This document shows, piece by piece, positions 6,213 to 8,334 of a stretch of 8,334 nucleotides of DNA. Each line of letters opens with the position of its first letter. The stretch's first letter is position 1. The stretch is from DASXTB01 sp036505615 (lineage in GTDB: Bacteria; Acidobacteriota; UBA6911; JACQSX01): positions 1-8,334 of the forward strand of contig DASXTB010000349.1 in NCBI GenBank assembly GCA_036505615.1, given 5' to 3'. A program made the position numbers and the translations under genes. The notes below the pieces were generated by a model. The model saw only the letters and a list, made by a program, of their open reading frames with translations. It made no database searches and had not been told where the DNA came from.

Positions 6213-6975
6213 AGAGCTGAAAGACTCATATGCCCCCTATGCTCTCGGCGCTCTGACCGGCCAGGAGAGGGAACAGCTCGAGAAACACCTGATGGAGCAG
6301 TGTCCCACATGCAGCACAGGGGTACGGGCTGCCATCAACGACACTCTCGCGCTGGCGTTGGCAGCTCCGCAACAGGAGCCTCCCGGGCGCATCAAGGAAC
6401 AGCTATTGCGTCGAGTGGAAACATCCCGTCTATCCGCGCGAGAAGCGCCTGCATGGAAATGGCTGGCTCTGGCTGCAATGCTTGCCTTGGTGGTGATCAT
6501 TAGCGGCGGCGTGCGGCGCATTTCCCGCTTGCAAGAACAACTCAACATCCAGCGATCTGCGAATCTGGAATTGCTGCGGCAGATCAACGCCCAGCAGCAG
6601 GCGCTCGACAGGCAGGAGAGAGTTTTGGTCTATCTGCGCCAGAGCGACATTGTGTTGATCCCTCTTAAGGCGACATCGAAGGATTTTCACTACAGCGGCA
6701 GCGCGGTTTGGGGGAAGAACGGCCTGATGCTGCTGGTCAACAATCTTCCCGCCCCACCTCGAGATAAAACCTATCAGCTGTGGGCGATTACCAACAAACC
6801 AGTGAGCGCAGGAATCTTTAAGACTGATGCAAGAGGAGAAGCCACGGTGGAAGTGACTTCCCTGCCGCCGCGCGCCACTACCAAGATTCTGGCGGTAACT
6901 TTGGAACCCGAAGGTGGAGTGCCTCAGCCGACGGGCAGTCCCATCCTAGCGGGTCAGACTCCTTCTGCACCATAG
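6196..6975 (+). CDS. RskA-like membrane anti-sigma factor
   Basis: Predicted 259-residue single-pass membrane protein that should hold the ECF factor encoded just upstream. The cytoplasmic N-terminus (1-85) has an anti-sigma zinc-finger-like signature, H31-x4-C36-x2-C39 (HLMEQCPTC), with C4 near the start. A transmembrane helix lies at about 86-105 (WKWLALAAMLALVVIISGG). A Gln/Leu-rich segment (about 110-145, RLQEQLNIQ, LLRQINAQQQ) is likely coiled coil. The extracytoplasmic C-terminus (about 146-256) is the RskA domain: KTYQLWAI, VSAGIFKTDARGEA, AVTLEPEGG and PTGSPILAG. The ATG at 6196 follows GGGGG (6188-6192) and begins inside the sigma gene, which implies translational coupling; an in-frame ATG at 6184 is the alternative. 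The usual mechanism in this family is regulated proteolysis of the anti-sigma factor; the signal here is unknown. Confidence 0.9.
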   Translation: MNHQCEELKDSYAPYALGALTGQEREQLEKHLMEQCPTCSTGVRAAINDTLALALAAPQQEPPGRIKEQLLRRVETSRLSAREAPAWKWLALAAMLALVVIISGGVRRISRLQEQLNIQRSANLELLRQINAQQQALDRQERVLVYLRQSDIVLIPLKATSKDFHYSGSAVWGKNGLMLLVNNLPAPPRDKTYQLWAITNKPVSAGIFKTDARGEATVEVTSLPPRATTKILAVTLEPEGGVPQPTGSPILAGQTPSAP

Positions 6976-7201
6976 GGCGGAAGTGTTGACTGACGGTCCC
7001 AAGGTTTTTGGCTCTGAAGTTCAATTACTGAGGCGATGCAGCCCCGATCCCTTCACTGACACTTAATTACGAGGATTTCTGTGGGCGTCAAGGTTCCTAG
7101 TCAGGGTAGAATCAGAAGCATGAGGGTAACAACTGGCAAGTTTAAACCCCAGGAAGATTTGTTTCGACATCTGGGCTGATGCGATTGCCGGCCTCTCTGC
7201 T

Positions 7202-8158
7202 GTGGACACTCCATCCCCATTTAGTGCGCCATTACTTGCAATCATTATAGTCCTCTGGTTATCTGTCTTCCCAATTGCCGGCGCCCAGACCTTCAAGGCG
7301 CAGGTTGAAAGAGTGCTGGTTGATGTGATCGTGCAGGGTGAGCTGAGCGGAACCCTCAAGCAAGAAGACTTTATTCTTTTGGCGGATGGAAAACCTAAAG
7401 ACATCTCATATTTCGGCAAAGACGAATTGCCATTGGCCATCGCGATGCTGATCGATAGCAGTCGCAGCGTCGCGCCGTTTTTTCAGGACCTCAAAGATGC
7501 AGCGGCCTCGCTGGTCTTGGGGTTAAAACCAGAGGATCAAGTGGCTATCTACACGGCAACGGTCCCTGCCACTCGTATCAGCCGCCTTACGACGGACCGG
7601 GCCGGAATATTAAGAGCACTAGCGTCCTTTCAACCGCTGGGGGGATCGGCCATCGTCGACGGAATCGATTTCGCGGCGAACGACCTGGTGCAATCCGAAA
7701 ATCAGGTTCGTAGAGTGATCCTCGTGCTCAGTGACGACATCGATCCAATTTCCAGAGTCCCCGACTACCAACTGTCGCGCAAGTTGCTTCAAAACGAAAT
7801 CACCGTCTTCCTGATCAAGACCAGGTCAGTGATGCCGTTCCCTATGAAAATGCGAAACGTCGCGGGCAAACGAATGCCTTTTCCAGCCGCCACCCGCAGC
7901 TCTTCGCCCGTTGTGGAAGCGACCGGAGGCAAAGTGATATCACTGCGCAGCCGGTTCAGCGCCCTATGGGCAAGGCGATCGCTGTCGGAGGGCTTCAGCG
8001 AACTGCTGGGAATTCTCCGCAATCGATACACGCTGGGGTTTGTTCCCGATCCGACAGCGAGCAGATTTCATCCTATTCGTGTCGCGCTGCGAAAGGATCT
8101 CGGGCCGAAGAGATTCAACCTTCGTTATCGGCAGGGATACTGGGACCCGCCGCCTTGA
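7202..8158 (+). CDS. Exported VWFA-related protein (acidobacterial type)
   Basis: Predicted 318-residue secreted or periplasmic protein with a von Willebrand factor A-like domain. A hydrophobic segment (residues 10-28, LLAIIIVLWLSVFPIAGAQ) is a signal peptide. The family preamble follows: VERVLVDVIVQG, LKQEDFILLADGKPKDISYFG. The A domain (about 76-280) has a MIDAS-like DxSxS at D85, S87 and S89 (LIDSSRSV), a serine (S149, in GGSAIVDGI) where threonine is common, and an aspartate at D178 in LSDD. The C-terminus ends with RNRYTLGFVPD and FNLRYRQGYW, typical of the family. The function is probably metal-dependent protein binding or adhesion; no ligand can be named. The only in-frame standard start before the signal peptide is GTG 7202, which lacks a ribosome-binding site and gives an n-region without positive charge, so the start is uncertain. 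It is 226 bp downstream of the anti-sigma gene and may be transcribed separately. Confidence 0.85.
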   Translation: MDTPSPFSAPLLAIIIVLWLSVFPIAGAQTFKAQVERVLVDVIVQGELSGTLKQEDFILLADGKPKDISYFGKDELPLAIAMLIDSSRSVAPFFQDLKDAAASLVLGLKPEDQVAIYTATVPATRISRLTTDRAGILRALASFQPLGGSAIVDGIDFAANDLVQSENQVRRVILVLSDDIDPISRVPDYQLSRKLLQNEITVFLIKTRSVMPFPMKMRNVAGKRMPFPAATRSSSPVVEATGGKVISLRSRFSALWARRSLSEGFSELLGILRNRYTLGFVPDPTASRFHPIRVALRKDLGPKRFNLRYRQGYWDPPP

Positions 8159-8190
8159 GGAGTAACTTTTGTTTAGAGGAACTTTATTCC

Positions 8191-8216
8191 GAAGGCAGAA
8201 GGCGGAAGGCGGAAAG
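8191..8216. repeat. GAAGGCG tandem heptamer
   Basis: Three consecutive seven-base units (GAAGGCA, GAAGGCG, GAAGGCG) followed by a partial GAAAG, in the gene-free tail after the VWFA-related gene. It resembles the short tandem words found in other gaps of this window but is a different sequence. Confidence 0.7.
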
Positions 8217-8284
8217 ACGATGAACAAAATTCAACCTTTCAGAAGCCAGTAGGCTGTAACAGAGAAATCGGCAGCGACAATTGG

Positions 8285-8310
8285 GACGCGGATGACACAG
8301 AAAGACACGG
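8285..8310. repeat. Third locus of GACGCGG/GACACGG-type repeats
   Basis: GACGCGG at 8285-8291 and GACACGG at 8304-8310, with a related GACACAG between them at 8294-8300. These are the same words that build the inverted repeat at 575-737 and the cluster at 2242-2303. The surrounding 8159-8334 holds no gene that I can support. Confidence 0.6.
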
Positions 8311-8334
8311 ATTAGCGAACGTGCTGCAAGGGCG

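Noticed and set aside
7063..7440. Minus-strand open frame of 125 codons
   Set aside because: It lies opposite the start of the VWFA-related gene, whose family is clearly recognised; the antisense product has no recognisable features.
1..8334. A complete new defence or mobile system spanning the window
   Set aside because: Apart from the truncated DGQHR gene there is no nuclease, helicase, ATPase, transposase, integrase or toxin-like gene; the remaining genes are typical exported enzymes and a sigma/anti-sigma pair.

Overview
The window looks like a chromosomal stretch from a member of the Acidobacteriota or a close relative. The evidence is the combination of a VWFA-related protein of the type named after acidobacteria, a C-terminal BACON domain on a secreted glycoside hydrolase, an ECF sigma factor paired with an RskA-type anti-sigma factor, many exported proteins, and abundant short dispersed palindromic repeats in the gaps. 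This is inference from protein families; there is no rRNA or other phylogenetic marker here. I see no tRNA, CRISPR array, transposase or integrase.

Layout. (1) 1-421, minus: the first 140 codons of a DGQHR-domain protein (DndB-like superfamily), cut by the left edge. (2) About 422-754: gap with an unusual interleaved pair of inverted repeats. (3) 755-2203, minus: exported M28 zinc peptidase of the carboxypeptidase Q type. (4) 2204-2337: divergent promoter region holding GACACGG repeats. (5) 2338-3456, plus: secreted GH16 endo-glucanase with a C-terminal BACON domain. (6) 3538-4203, plus: an orphan C-terminal domain of a GH3 glycosidase with no catalytic barrel, bordered on both sides by ATTGCGGAT-type repeats; probably a gene remnant. 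(7) 4326-4973, minus: class I SAM methyltransferase with an N-terminal signal peptide. (8) 5056-5253: five consecutive hairpins, followed by about 360 bp without a gene. (9) 5616-6975, plus: overlapping ECF sigma / RskA-like anti-sigma pair. (10) 7202-8158, plus: exported VWFA-related protein with an uncertain start. (11) 8159-8334: gene-free tail with a GAAGGCG tandem repeat and another GACACGG-type copy.

How the genes fit together. Only the sigma/anti-sigma pair is clearly a functional unit. GH16 and the GH3 remnant are both carbohydrate-active and adjacent, which suggests a former beta-glucan utilisation pair whose second member has decayed. The peptidase is divergent from GH16 and the methyltransferase is convergent with the GH3 remnant; neither has an obvious partner. 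The non-coding part is at least as interesting as the genes: several families of short palindromic or tandem repeats fill most gaps, and some run into the extended 5' ends of open reading frames, where they would mislead start-site calling. I did not find convincing evidence of a complete new multi-gene system. The best leads are the DGQHR gene that continues out of the window, the repeat-bounded GH3 remnant, the interleaved inverted repeat and the five-hairpin array.
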